From an uncultured Phascolarctobacterium sp. (lineage in GTDB: Bacteria > Bacillota > Negativicutes > Acidaminococcales > Acidaminococcaceae): a DNA stretch of 64,000 bases. The stretch lies in NCBI GenBank assembly GCA_900544795.1, contig UQWM01000001.1, forward strand, positions 149,532-213,531, in the 5' to 3' direction. Within the stretch, counting starts at the first letter, position 1. Each line of letters opens with the position of its first letter. The notes under the pieces are model-generated. The model made no database searches. It was not told the origin of the DNA and saw only the letters and a program-made list of their open reading frames with translations. Shown one piece after another: positions 42,238 through 50,868 of this stretch. Made by a program: the position numbers and the translations under genes.

Positions 42238-43599
42238 ATGTTTTCCCGTCTGCATACCTTTATGGGCGGCACTCATATCGAGGCTGCTAAAAACTTAACT
42301 GCGGAGCTGCCCATCGAGGCCATAGCCGCACCCGAGAAAGTAGTGCTGCCGCTTTCGATGCATATCGGCGCACCGGCCAAACCGCTGGTGAAGCCGGGCG
42401 ACAAGGTCTTTCTAGGCCAGAAGATAGCCGAAGCACAGGGCGCTGTCAGCAGCAATATCCACGCCAGCGTCAGCGGTATGGTGATCGGCAGTGAGCGCCG
42501 CTTTTTGCCTAACGGCATGGTAGCGACCTGCCTGGTCGTCAAAAACGATGGGCAAGATACCCTCGACCCCACCATCACTCCTCGTGAAAGCGGGCTGGTG
42601 CTGCCGCCGGACGAGATCAGGCAGCTGTTGGCTGACAAGGGCATCGTGGGCATGGGTGGTGCAACTTTCCCCACCCACGTCAAATATGCACCCCAAAGCA
42701 GCGGCCGCATCATCGACACGGTCATTTTAAACGGTATCGAGTGCGAGCCTTTCATCACTGCCGATTACCGGGTAATGATGGAAAACGCTGCCGAGGTCAT
42801 CCGTGGCCTGAAATATTTCCTGAAAGCCTCCCTGGCTAACAAGGGCATCATTGCCATCGAAGATAATAAGCCGCTGGCTATCGAGCTGTTCTGCCGACTG
42901 ACCGCCGACGAGCCCAATATCAGCGTCGTCGTCTGCCCCGAAAAATATCCGCAGGGCAGCGAACGCCACCTGATTTATGCAGTTACTGGCCGTGTAGTGC
43001 CCGAACGGGCCCTGCCTTCGGCTGTGGGCGTGATAGTAGACAACGTGGCTACCGCCATGCAGGCAGCTTTGGCCGTGAAGGACGACCTGCCCTGTTACGA
43101 GCGCATCGTCACCGTCAGCGGTAACGCCGTCCGCAAGCCGGGCAATTACCGCGTCCGCATTGGGACGCTTTACAGCCATCTTGTGGAAGCAGGCGCCCAG
43201 GGACTGGTTACCGACCCTTCCCGCATCATCAGCGGCGGCCCCATGATGGGCTTTTCGCTGCATTCGCTGGACTTCCCCGTGCTGAAAGGCACCGGTGGGC
43301 TGCTGCTGTTCGACCAGCAGTCGGAACTGGCCCAGCTGCCGCCCGAAAGCCCCTGTGTACGCTGCGGCAAATGTGTAGAGACCTGCCCCATGTTTTTAGA
43401 GCCGACCCAGTTGTTTAAAGCGGTCAAACGCCGCGACTGGCCGGGGGCTTTGGCGTCGCACATCGGCTCCTGCATCGAGTGCGGCTCGTGCGCCTACAAC
43501 TGCCCCGCCCATATCCCGCTGGTGCAGTATATCCGCATGGGCAAGCAGTTCATTATGTCCGACGGCTTCGGCGGCCACAATCCCTACTATAAAAAATAA
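42238..43599 (+). CDS. rnfC: Rnf complex subunit C (RnfC)
   Basis: 453 residues. NADH/flavin-binding region GMGGATFPTHVK with the following GIECEPFITADYRVM, a SLBB-like segment, and two [4Fe-4S] motifs near the C-terminus (CVRCGKCVETCPMF and CIECGSCAYNCP). RnfC is the membrane-peripheral NADH-side subunit of the ferredoxin:NAD+ oxidoreductase, which couples electron flow to Na+ or H+ export. ACGAGGTGAC precedes the ATG. First gene of rnfCDGEAB, the order usual in Clostridia and related anaerobes. Confidence 0.97.
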   Translation: MFSRLHTFMGGTHIEAAKNLTAELPIEAIAAPEKVVLPLSMHIGAPAKPLVKPGDKVFLGQKIAEAQGAVSSNIHASVSGMVIGSERRFLPNGMVATCLVVKNDGQDTLDPTITPRESGLVLPPDEIRQLLADKGIVGMGGATFPTHVKYAPQSSGRIIDTVILNGIECEPFITADYRVMMENAAEVIRGLKYFLKASLANKGIIAIEDNKPLAIELFCRLTADEPNISVVVCPEKYPQGSERHLIYAVTGRVVPERALPSAVGVIVDNVATAMQAALAVKDDLPCYERIVTVSGNAVRKPGNYRVRIGTLYSHLVEAGAQGLVTDPSRIISGGPMMGFSLHSLDFPVLKGTGGLLLFDQQSELAQLPPESPCVRCGKCVETCPMFLEPTQLFKAVKRRDWPGALASHIGSCIECGSCAYNCPAHIPLVQYIRMGKQFIMSDGFGGHNPYYKK

Positions 43600-43631
43600 A
43601 CAGCTTTTGGTATATAGAAAGGAAGACTTTT

Positions 43632-44672
43632 ATGGAACCGGTCAAAGCTCCTGCTCCCTTAGTCATCATATCGTCCTCGCCTTACATCCACTGCGGCAGC
43701 ACTATCAGCGCTGCTATGCGCGATGTACTGCTGTCGCTGGCGCCTGCTTTGGCAGCCGCCGTGTACTTTTTTGGCTGGCCTGCCCTCAGCGTCATCCTCA
43801 CCTGCTGCCTGACGGCGGTGGTCTGCGAGGCTGCGTGCCAAAAAATCATGCAGCGCCCTATTACCGTGGGCGACGGCAGCGCGCTTTTGACTGGGCTTTT
43901 ACTGGCCTTTTGCCTGCCGCCCCAGTTATCCTTAGGGCTGGCGGCGTTTGGCAGCTTCTGTGCTATCGTTATCGGCAAACAGGTTTTTGGCGGCCTGGGC
44001 AGCAACATTTTTAACCCGGCCCATTTGGGGCGGGCGATCCTGTTGGCTTCGTTCCCGGCGCAAATGACCACCTGGACCATGCCCTGGGCAACCACGGCAG
44101 CCGCTGCGGAAGCGGTGAGCAAAGCCACCCCCTATGCTGACGCAGTCAGCACGGCGACGCCGCTGGCGGCGCTGCGCCTGGCGGAAACCGCCTGGCAGCG
44201 GGGCCTTAACATCGACCTGCCCTCTTTAAGCTCGCTGTTTTGGGGCAATGTGGGCGGTTCCCTGGGCGAGACCTGCGTGCCGGCGCTGCTTTTAGGCGGC
44301 CTGTACCTGCTGTGGCGCGGCCATATCGACTGGTGCATCCCTGCGGGCTACATCGGCTCGGTGGTAGCTATTACCGCTGTTTACGGCTGGCTGCGCGATT
44401 ATCCTGCCTGGTTCGCTGTTTACCATTTATTTGCCGGTGGGCTTATTATCGGCGCTTTCTTTATGGCAACGGACTGGGTCACCAGCCCGATCACTAAAAA
44501 AGGCCGCCTGATCTACGCTCTCGGCCTGGGCATCCTCACTGCTTTGATCCGCCTGCGCGGCGGCTATGTGGAGGGCGTCTGCTATTCCATCCTGATCATG
44601 AACATGGTCACACCCCTCATCGACCGCTATGTAACGAACGTACCGTTCGGCGGAGGTGCGCGCCATGATTAA
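43632..44672 (+). CDS. rnfD: Rnf complex subunit D (RnfD)
   Basis: 346-residue polytopic membrane protein. The flavinylation motif STATPLAALR (about residues 170-180) is intact, so an FMN should be attached to its threonine by ApbE. FNPAHLGRA and FFMATDWVTSPI match the RnfD/NqrB family. GGAAG precedes the ATG. Its stop overlaps the rnfG start region by eight bases. Confidence 0.96.
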   Translation: MEPVKAPAPLVIISSSPYIHCGSTISAAMRDVLLSLAPALAAAVYFFGWPALSVILTCCLTAVVCEAACQKIMQRPITVGDGSALLTGLLLAFCLPPQLSLGLAAFGSFCAIVIGKQVFGGLGSNIFNPAHLGRAILLASFPAQMTTWTMPWATTAAAAEAVSKATPYADAVSTATPLAALRLAETAWQRGLNIDLPSLSSLFWGNVGGSLGETCVPALLLGGLYLLWRGHIDWCIPAGYIGSVVAITAVYGWLRDYPAWFAVYHLFAGGLIIGAFFMATDWVTSPITKKGRLIYALGLGILTALIRLRGGYVEGVCYSILIMNMVTPLIDRYVTNVPFGGGARHD

Positions 44673-45240
44673 AGATATTCTGCGTCTGGCAGCTATTTTG
44701 CTGGTGATATGCGGTATTGCCGCCGCCTGCGTCGGCACCGCCTACGAACAGACCCAGCCCCTCATCGACGAGCGTAAAACCGCCGCTGTGGAAGCAGGCT
44801 ACAAGCAGGTTCTGCCCACTGCGGGCCATCTGAGCGACGAAGCAGCTTCAGGGAAACACATCGTTGCTGTAAAACGTTCGCAGGCCAGCGGCCAAACCAA
44901 TGGCTACATCTATACGGTAGCGCCCGACGGCTACGCCGGTAAGATAACCATCATGCTGGGCATCGAATACCCCAGCGCCCGCATCAGCGGCGTTAAGATT
45001 TTACAGCAGAACGAGACCCCCGGTTTGGGTGCTAAATGCACAGAACCGGCTTTTATCGAACAATTTACCGGCAAAGACCTGAGCCAAAAGCTGGCAGTCA
45101 GTAAAAATGCTGCCCAGCCGCAGGAGGTGCAGGCGATCACTGCTTCCACCATTACGTCTAAAGCCGTAGTTACGGGCATCAATGCTGCCCGCAAGCATTA
45201 TCAGGAACATTTCGGCAAGCCCGCCGGGAAAGGAGCGTAG
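44665..45240 (+). CDS. rnfG: Rnf complex subunit G (RnfG)
   Basis: 191 residues with one N-terminal membrane anchor and a periplasmic FMN-binding domain. The flavinylation site reads ITASTITSKAV, aligning with the usual SGAT motif; the acceptor threonine is kept although the glycine is alanine. GLGAKCTEPAF and GITGAR-type segments fit the family. ATG at 44665 has GGAGGT upstream; a GTG nine bases earlier overlaps that site. Overlaps rnfD, two bases before rnfE. Confidence 0.95.
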   Translation: MIKDILRLAAILLVICGIAAACVGTAYEQTQPLIDERKTAAVEAGYKQVLPTAGHLSDEAASGKHIVAVKRSQASGQTNGYIYTVAPDGYAGKITIMLGIEYPSARISGVKILQQNETPGLGAKCTEPAFIEQFTGKDLSQKLAVSKNAAQPQEVQAITASTITSKAVVTGINAARKHYQEHFGKPAGKGA

Positions 45241-45242
45241 CC

Positions 45243-45845
45243 ATGCTGCACGAGCTTACTAAAGGTATCATTAAGGAAAACCCGCTGTTTATCCAGCTTT
45301 TAGGCGTCTGCCCGGCACTGGCGACCACTTCGTCGCTGACTAACGCTCTGGGTATGGGCGCGGCTTTCACCGCTGTTTTGATCAGCTCTAACCTGATCAT
45401 TTCCGCACTGAAAAAATTTATTCCCGCCAATATCCGTATCCCAGCTTATATCGTGGTCATCGCTTCGCTGGTAACAGTTACCGAGATGCTGATGAACGCT
45501 TATGTACCAGCTATTTACGAATCACTGGGCATCTTTATCCCGCTGATCGTGGTCAACTGCATCATTCTGGGCCGTGCCGAAGCCTTCGCTTCTAAAAACG
45601 GCCTGTGGCCTTCGTTGCAGGACGCTGTCGGCATGGGCATCGGCTTTACGCTGGCACTGGCCGCTATCGGCGCCTGCCGCGAATTTTTTGGCGCCGGTAC
45701 TTTGCTGGGCCACAGTGTGGCCTTGCCCGGCACCCAGCCCGTACTGCTTTTGATTTTACCTGCGGGGGCCTTTTTAACGATGGGGCTGCTGTTTGGCGCA
45801 CTTAACTATGTCAAAGCACGGCGGGAGGTAAACCATGGACAGTAA
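45243..45845 (+). CDS. rnfE: Rnf complex subunit E (RnfE)
   Basis: 200-residue membrane protein with six hydrophobic segments and the family hallmarks NPLFIQLLGVCPALATT and VNCIILGRAEAFASKN (cysteines that may ligate an intramembrane iron-sulfur cluster with RnfA). GGAAAGGAG precedes the ATG. Overlaps rnfA by 11 bases. Confidence 0.96.
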   Translation: MLHELTKGIIKENPLFIQLLGVCPALATTSSLTNALGMGAAFTAVLISSNLIISALKKFIPANIRIPAYIVVIASLVTVTEMLMNAYVPAIYESLGIFIPLIVVNCIILGRAEAFASKNGLWPSLQDAVGMGIGFTLALAAIGACREFFGAGTLLGHSVALPGTQPVLLLILPAGAFLTMGLLFGALNYVKARREVNHGQ

Positions 45846-46410
45846 TTTTGCCATTATTTTTTCCGCCGTTTTTATCTCGAATATCGTTTTATCGCAATTT
45901 TTGGGCATCTGCTCTTTTTTAGGAGTTTCTAAAAGCCTGCGCAACGCCCTGGGCATGAGCGCCGCCGTGGCCTTTGTCATGGTGCTGGCGTCTTTGATCT
46001 CGTGGCTGGTGTACTACGTGTTTTTAGCGCCCTACGATTTGACCTATTTAAAAACTATCGTCTTTATCCTGGCCATAGCGTCTTTAGTACAGCTGGTAGA
46101 AATGTTCATCAAAAAGATGCTGCCGGCACTGCATAAAAGCATGGGCGTGTTTTTGCCGCTCATCACTACCAACTGCGCTATTTTAGGCGTGGCCCTCATC
46201 AATATCCAAAAAAACTATACTCTCTGGCAGAGCCTGCTGAACGCTGTCAGTACCGCTGTCGGCTATACGCTGGCCCTGGTGCTGTTTTCCTGCATCCGCG
46301 AACGGTTGGAGGACAGCGACGCCCCGGAATGTATGAAAAACCTACCCATAGCCCTGATCACAGCCAGTTGTATGTCGATCGCCATCATGGGCTTTGCCGG
46401 TATCCATTAA
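45835..46410 (+). CDS. rnfA: Rnf complex subunit A (RnfA)
   Basis: 191-residue membrane protein, paralogous to RnfE in inverted topology: IVLSQFLGICSFLGVSK near the N-terminus and ITTNCAILGVALINI mid-protein supply the paired cysteines. GGGAGGT upstream of an ATG lying inside the end of rnfE, so translation is coupled. Confidence 0.96.
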   Translation: MDSNFAIIFSAVFISNIVLSQFLGICSFLGVSKSLRNALGMSAAVAFVMVLASLISWLVYYVFLAPYDLTYLKTIVFILAIASLVQLVEMFIKKMLPALHKSMGVFLPLITTNCAILGVALINIQKNYTLWQSLLNAVSTAVGYTLALVLFSCIRERLEDSDAPECMKNLPIALITASCMSIAIMGFAGIH

Positions 46411-46422
46411 AAGGAGAACGCT

Positions 46423-47328
46423 ATGTGGAAATCAGTTGCTTTAGTAGCAGGCTTAGGCGGTATGTTCGGCGCTATCCTCGCCGTGGCAGGCCGTAAGCTG
46501 GCTGTGCAGATCGATCCCCGCATCGAGGAGATCACCAATCTGCTGCCGGGCGCCAACTGCGGTTCCTGCGGTTATCCGGGCTGCGGCGGTTTAGCCGAGG
46601 CCATCGTCGCCGGACGCGACGGTGTTTCGCCCTGCCTGGCCTGCTCGCCCGATTCTAAAAAGAAGATCGCCCGCATCATGGGCTTTACCGGTGACATACC
46701 CTTGTCGCCCGACCTGCGCAAGGTGGCCCGCCTGGCCTGCAACGGCTGCAAAGAAAACGCCCCCAAGCTTTATAATTACACGGGCATCAAAGACTGCCAT
46801 CTGGTCGCCAAATATTACGGCGGCCCCGGTAAATGCAATTTTGGCTGCTTGGGCTTCGGCTCCTGCGTCAAGATGTGCCCCTTCCACGCCATTTCCATGG
46901 GCGAGAGCGGCCTGCCCGTCATTGATTACGGCAAGTGCAGCGGCTGCGGCATCTGCGCTCGCCAATGCCCGCAAATGGTGCTGTATATCACCAGCGCCAG
47001 CACTAAGATCCATTTAAAATGCAATAACCGCGACAAAGGCAAAGCTGCCATGGTCGATTGCAGTGTTTCGTGTATCAGCTGCGGCCTGTGTGCCAAGCTG
47101 TGCCCGTCGCAGGCTATTACCATGCGCGAGGACGCCAACGGCAGCCTGCCGGTGATCGACCACAGCAAATGTACTGAATGCGGCCTGTGCGTGCAGAAAT
47201 GCCCGCGCCACTGCCTGCACCAGGTAGATCCCATCATGACCGAGCACGAGCACGGCACTGTCGCCACCGGTAAAAAAGACGGTTGCGCTGCCTGCCCGCT
47301 GGGTGAAAGCTGTGGTAGCAAGCAATGA
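46423..47328 (+). CDS. rnfB: Rnf complex subunit B (RnfB), multi-cluster ferredoxin
   Basis: 301 residues. Short N-terminal membrane anchor, the RnfB cluster ANCGSCGYPGCGG...C, then further ferredoxin-type motifs (CSGCGICARQCP, CISCGLCAKLCP, CTECGLCVQKCP), plus a CNFGCLGFGSCVKMCP segment. RnfB accepts electrons from reduced ferredoxin. At 301 residues with several C-terminal clusters it is of the long clostridial kind. The next gene, apbE, starts inside its stop codon (ATGA). Confidence 0.96.
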   Translation: MWKSVALVAGLGGMFGAILAVAGRKLAVQIDPRIEEITNLLPGANCGSCGYPGCGGLAEAIVAGRDGVSPCLACSPDSKKKIARIMGFTGDIPLSPDLRKVARLACNGCKENAPKLYNYTGIKDCHLVAKYYGGPGKCNFGCLGFGSCVKMCPFHAISMGESGLPVIDYGKCSGCGICARQCPQMVLYITSASTKIHLKCNNRDKGKAAMVDCSVSCISCGLCAKLCPSQAITMREDANGSLPVIDHSKCTECGLCVQKCPRHCLHQVDPIMTEHEHGTVATGKKDGCAACPLGESCGSKQ

Positions 47329-48362
47329 GTACCTTTCTGAAAAAACGCTTGTTACTGCCGCTGCTCCTTGTGGGTATTACCCTGGGTGCCCTGGTCGGCG
47401 GCTGCGGCAAAGAAGAGCAGATCAAGGTGAGCGACACCCGCTTTTCTATGGATACCTTCGTCAAGATAGACGCCTACAGCGACAAACCGGGTGAGGCCCG
47501 GCTGGCTGTGGACGACGCTATGCAGACCTTTCAAAAGATCGCTGCCGCTACCGACCGTTACAGCGACGGCGGCCCCGGTTCTTTATATGAAGCTAATTTA
47601 AAGGCGGCGAGCGCACCCGTACAGGTTGCACCGCAGCTGGCCAGCCTGCTGGGCTATTTACAGCAGAAGCCCGACCAACAGCTGGATATTTCTATTGCCC
47701 CCGTCGTTGATTTGTGGCAACTGGCACGCAGACAAACCGCTTTGCCAAGCCAGACTAAAATGGACGAGGCCTTGCGCCATGTGGGCAGAGAAAAATACAG
47801 CTTTGACCCGGCCAGCAAAACATTGCGTTACAGCGACCCGGCTACCAGGCTGGATCTGGGCGCCGTCGCTAAAGGCTACGCCGTGGATGCGGCAGCGGCT
47901 ACCCTCAAAAAACACAGTGCCGTGACCTGCGCTTTAGTCAATGCCGGCGGCAATATCAAAGCTGTTGGCAATAAGCCCGGCAATATGCCCTGGCGCGTCG
48001 CCGTACAGCACCCTCGCGACCCGGAGGCCTTTTTAGGCACGGTGATGCTTACCGATGGCCAGGCAGCAGCCACCTCCGGCGATTACCAGCGTTATTACGA
48101 AGTAGACGGCATCCGTTACCATCATCTGCTGGACGCGCAGACCGGTCAGCCTTCCCGGCTGCACCAGTCTGTTACCGTTATCGCCGAGTCGGCCCTGGAC
48201 GCCGATTATTATTCTACTTTATTCTTTTTATTGCCGACACCGGGCATCAACGCCCATCTGGCTAACAACGCCAGCCTCAACGTAGTGGTAGTAGAAAATG
48301 ACGGCAGCATCTTTATTTCCGAAGGCCTGAGCAAGACCTGGCAGCCTGCCAAGGGGGTATAA
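47325..48362 (+). CDS. apbE: ApbE, FAD:protein FMN transferase (lipoprotein)
   Basis: 345 residues. Lipoprotein signal peptide with lipobox LVGGC (Cys about 27). ApbE domain with FSMDTFVKI, the LDLGAVAKGYAVDAA Mg-FAD motif, NAGGNIKAVG and HHLLDAQTGQP. It transfers FMN from FAD to threonine on exported proteins. Translationally coupled to rnfB, so its targets are almost certainly RnfD and RnfG of the same operon. Confidence 0.96.
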   Translation: MSTFLKKRLLLPLLLVGITLGALVGGCGKEEQIKVSDTRFSMDTFVKIDAYSDKPGEARLAVDDAMQTFQKIAAATDRYSDGGPGSLYEANLKAASAPVQVAPQLASLLGYLQQKPDQQLDISIAPVVDLWQLARRQTALPSQTKMDEALRHVGREKYSFDPASKTLRYSDPATRLDLGAVAKGYAVDAAAATLKKHSAVTCALVNAGGNIKAVGNKPGNMPWRVAVQHPRDPEAFLGTVMLTDGQAAATSGDYQRYYEVDGIRYHHLLDAQTGQPSRLHQSVTVIAESALDADYYSTLFFLLPTPGINAHLANNASLNVVVVENDGSIFISEGLSKTWQPAKGV

Positions 48363-48364
48363 CC

Positions 48365-48733
48365 ATGCGGCGCAACGATTACCTGCTCTGTTTAGTAGTC
48401 ATACTGCTCGCCCTTGGTGGTTTATACTACCAGGCGCAAGGCACTGCGGACAGCACTGTTACCGTGCGTATCACCAAAAACAACAAGCTGGTCACAGAGC
48501 AGACCCTGCAGGCCTTCCCCGCCAACTACACCTTAGCCACTACTCGCGGCACAATCAAAATAACTAAAACAGGCACTGGCCTGACGGTCACCGAAGCACC
48601 CTGCCCCGATAAGCTTTGCGTCAAACAGGGCGCTATCTCCGGCAGCGGCACCATCGTCTGCATCCCTGAAGGCGTGATCATCGAATTAGGCAGCCAGCAG
48701 GAAGGAGGCGCTCATGATGCGGTCCTCCGCTGA
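48365..48733 (+). CDS. NusG domain II-containing exported protein
   Basis: 122 residues: one N-terminal transmembrane/signal helix (YLLCLVVILLALGGLYY) and a NusG-II beta domain with the hallmark CPDKLCVKQGAIS and closing IVCIPEGVII. Despite the name it is not NusG. In many Firmicutes it lies between apbE and a Gx transporter, as here, linking it to Rnf-associated flavin or quinone functions, but its role is unknown. Overlaps the next gene by 20 bases. Confidence 0.88.
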   Translation: MRRNDYLLCLVVILLALGGLYYQAQGTADSTVTVRITKNNKLVTEQTLQAFPANYTLATTRGTIKITKTGTGLTVTEAPCPDKLCVKQGAISGSGTIVCIPEGVIIELGSQQEGGAHDAVLR

Positions 48734-49235
48734 TACGAATACTAAAACCTATCTTCTGCTGGCACTCTTAGCGGCGCTGGCAGTTTTGCTGCGCCTGGGT
48801 GAAAATCTGCTGCCGCTGCCCATGCAGCTGGGCGGTGCCCGACCGGGTCTGGCCAATACGCTCACCATTATCTGCCTGTATTTGTTCGGCCTGCGCCTGA
48901 CCGGGCTGTTTTTAACGGTGCGGGTACTGCTGGTAGGCCTTTTAAGCACAGGGTTGTTGACCCCTGGTTTTTTGATCGGCCTGGGCGGCACCCTTTTGAG
49001 CCTGTTGCTAATGGAACTGGGACGGCGCAGTCAGGCCTTTTCTCCCTACGGCATCGGCGTGCTGGGTGCGGCTGCCCATAATACAGGGCAAATCGCGGCA
49101 GCGGCACTGCTGATGCAGAGCGCTGCTTTATTCGAGCTGCTGCCACTGCTCCTTTTACTGTCACTGCCTTTTGGCCTGCTGACAGGCGCTATTGCAGGCA
49201 AATCGCTGCCCTTGCTGCGGCGGTTACTGCGCTAA
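48714..49235 (+). CDS. Gx transporter family membrane protein
   Basis: 173 residues, five hydrophobic segments, with the family pattern ENLLPLPMQLGGARPGLANTLTIICL and GAAAHNTGQIAAAALL (also annotated heptaprenyl diphosphate synthase component I). It resembles small ECF-type substrate-binding membrane proteins. AAGGAGG precedes the ATG. Last gene of the rnf-apbE-NusG-II unit. The substrate is unknown; a flavin or isoprenoid precursor is a plausible guess. Confidence 0.85.
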   Translation: MMRSSADTNTKTYLLLALLAALAVLLRLGENLLPLPMQLGGARPGLANTLTIICLYLFGLRLTGLFLTVRVLLVGLLSTGLLTPGFLIGLGGTLLSLLLMELGRRSQAFSPYGIGVLGAAAHNTGQIAAAALLMQSAALFELLPLLLLLSLPFGLLTGAIAGKSLPLLRRLLR

Positions 49236-49319
49236 GTTCACCGATCCTTCACTTTTACTAAGGGGCAGCTTGTGGTAATATAGTACCAGCAAAGAAAAGC
49301 TGATGAAGGAAGTTACCTG

Positions 49320-50222
49320 ATGAAAAAATTTTTGTTATTACTGTGCGCCCTGCTGCTGGTGGCAGGCTGCGGCAAGCCCGCAGCCACACTGCCCACCGTT
49401 ATCGGCAGCGGCAGCGTCACTATCCCCGTCTATAAAATAACAGCCCCGGCGGCGGGCAAGGTGCTGGGACTGATCCTTGAGCCAAACGAACGTATCGGCC
49501 AAGGCCAGCCCCTGTTCGCGATCGAGCAGCCCCAACTGGATACCGCCGTCGAAGATGCGGCCACCGAAGCGGCCCGCGCCGAAGCAGAGCTGAACAACCT
49601 GGAAAGCGGTAGCGGCGAGCAGGCTTTAGACGCCGCCAATTATTCACTGCAAAGCGCCCAAAGCTCCTACCAGACCGCTTCCCAAAACTATCAAAAAATG
49701 GCCGCTTTATATGCGCAAAACGCTATTGCCCGCATTAAAGTAGAGCAGGCCCAGGCAGCTTTAAATGCCGCTGAAGCCAATCTGGAAGCGGCTAAAGCCC
49801 ATCATGCCCGCCTAACTACCAAAGCTTCGCCGGAAGCTATTGCCCAGCAAAAGCAGACCTTAGAACAGGTGCAGCAGCAATACCAAAAACTGCTGCACGA
49901 GCAACAAGCCAGCGAAGCCCAAAGCCCCTGTACCGGCGTCGTTACCGAAAAACTGCTGCATACCGGCGACACTGCCGCAAAAGATCAGCATATTCTAACG
50001 ATCCGCGCGACGGAGCAATGCCAGGTCAACCTGAAGCTGCCTCAACAGCAGGCCGAAACACTGAAAATTGGGCAGCAGGTAAATGCCGAAGCGGCAGCGC
50101 TGAAAAAAAGCTTCCCCGGCACCATCACCGAGATCAGCGGCGGCACGGTCACCGTGACTATCACCGACAAACTTGAAGAATTGCAGGCCGGTACGGACGT
50201 CAGCATCAGCTTGAAAAAATAA
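49320..50222 (+). CDS. HlyD/MFP-type lipoprotein (efflux adaptor-like)
   Basis: 300 residues. Lipobox LVAGC (Cys about 17), a biotinyl-lipoyl-like half (APAAGKVLGLILEPNERIGQGQPLF), a long alanine/glutamine-rich coiled-coil hairpin (about 75-190), the second lipoyl half (SPCTGVVTEKLLHTGD) and a beta-barrel (LPQQQAETLKIGQQV). This is the membrane-fusion-protein layout of tripartite exporters. No inner-membrane pump or TolC gene lies beside it, so its partner must be elsewhere. GAAGGAAG precedes the start. Confidence 0.85.
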   Translation: MKKFLLLLCALLLVAGCGKPAATLPTVIGSGSVTIPVYKITAPAAGKVLGLILEPNERIGQGQPLFAIEQPQLDTAVEDAATEAARAEAELNNLESGSGEQALDAANYSLQSAQSSYQTASQNYQKMAALYAQNAIARIKVEQAQAALNAAEANLEAAKAHHARLTTKASPEAIAQQKQTLEQVQQQYQKLLHEQQASEAQSPCTGVVTEKLLHTGDTAAKDQHILTIRATEQCQVNLKLPQQQAETLKIGQQVNAEAAALKKSFPGTITEISGGTVTVTITDKLEELQAGTDVSISLKK

Positions 50223-50252
50223 AGATCCCGGCGGCGAACAATTTTGCCCAAC

Positions 50253-50296
50253 AAAAAAAACCTTCACCACAGTTTGATCTGTAGTGAAGGTTTTTT
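50253..50296. terminator. Bidirectional terminator after the adaptor gene
   Basis: AAAAAACCTTCAC / GTGAAGGTTTTTT, with T-runs on both strands between converging genes. Confidence 0.82.
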
Positions 50297-50321
50297 GCTT
50301 TTTCGATTAAATCACCGTTGC

Positions 50322-50840
50322 TCAATAACGCTCCACAACCGCGTCGTGGACCAGCTTATACTTAAACTTCATACCCGGCTGACAGTTGACCTGCTTGCCC
50401 TTGAAGCCCAGCCCCGCAAAGGGCACAGCTACGCCCGCCGCCATGGAAGTATAGTTCATATCGCCCGAAAATTTGATCTCTTCGCCGCCCAGTTTGACCA
50501 GATAGCCGTTGGGCAGAAAATAATCCCGCAGCTGCATCCTGATAACGCCCCGCTGCGACAGCAGCCGTCCTTTCTGCACCTTTTTCAAAGTACCCGCCAG
50601 CATGGTGCCCTTGGGGATGATCACTGTTTCACCCAGCTTGACCGGCTCCAGCAGCATAACATCGACTTCGTCGCCTACCTTGTTGCGCTTAGTGTCCAAA
50701 AAGTTGCGCAGCTCTAAATGCAGCACCGTATCTTCCGGCAATACACCTTCCTCTGGCTGCGCCGCCAGGCATTGCCCGCCTACAGCCAGCAGTAAGGCCA
50801 AAATTCCTAAAATAACTATTCGATAGCAGCTTCTGCCCAT
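50322..50840 (-). CDS. Exported protein of unknown function
   Basis: 172 residues with a clear signal peptide (YRIVILGILALLLAVGGQCLAAQ). The mature part is all-beta by appearance, rich in GDEVDVMLLEP and VIIPKGTMLAGTLKKV, recalling SH3-like or TrbI-type beta domains. I do not recognise a family. The adjacent K+ channel gene ends 28 bases upstream of it on the same strand, so they may be co-transcribed; a terminator shared with the adaptor gene closes the unit. Confidence 0.75.
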   Translation of the reverse strand: MGRSCYRIVILGILALLLAVGGQCLAAQPEEGVLPEDTVLHLELRNFLDTKRNKVGDEVDVMLLEPVKLGETVIIPKGTMLAGTLKKVQKGRLLSQRGVIRMQLRDYFLPNGYLVKLGGEEIKFSGDMNYTSMAAGVAVPFAGLGFKGKQVNCQPGMKFKYKLVHDAVVERY

Positions 50841-50868
50841 CGTGCTTTCCCTTCTTTCCGCTCAAACT

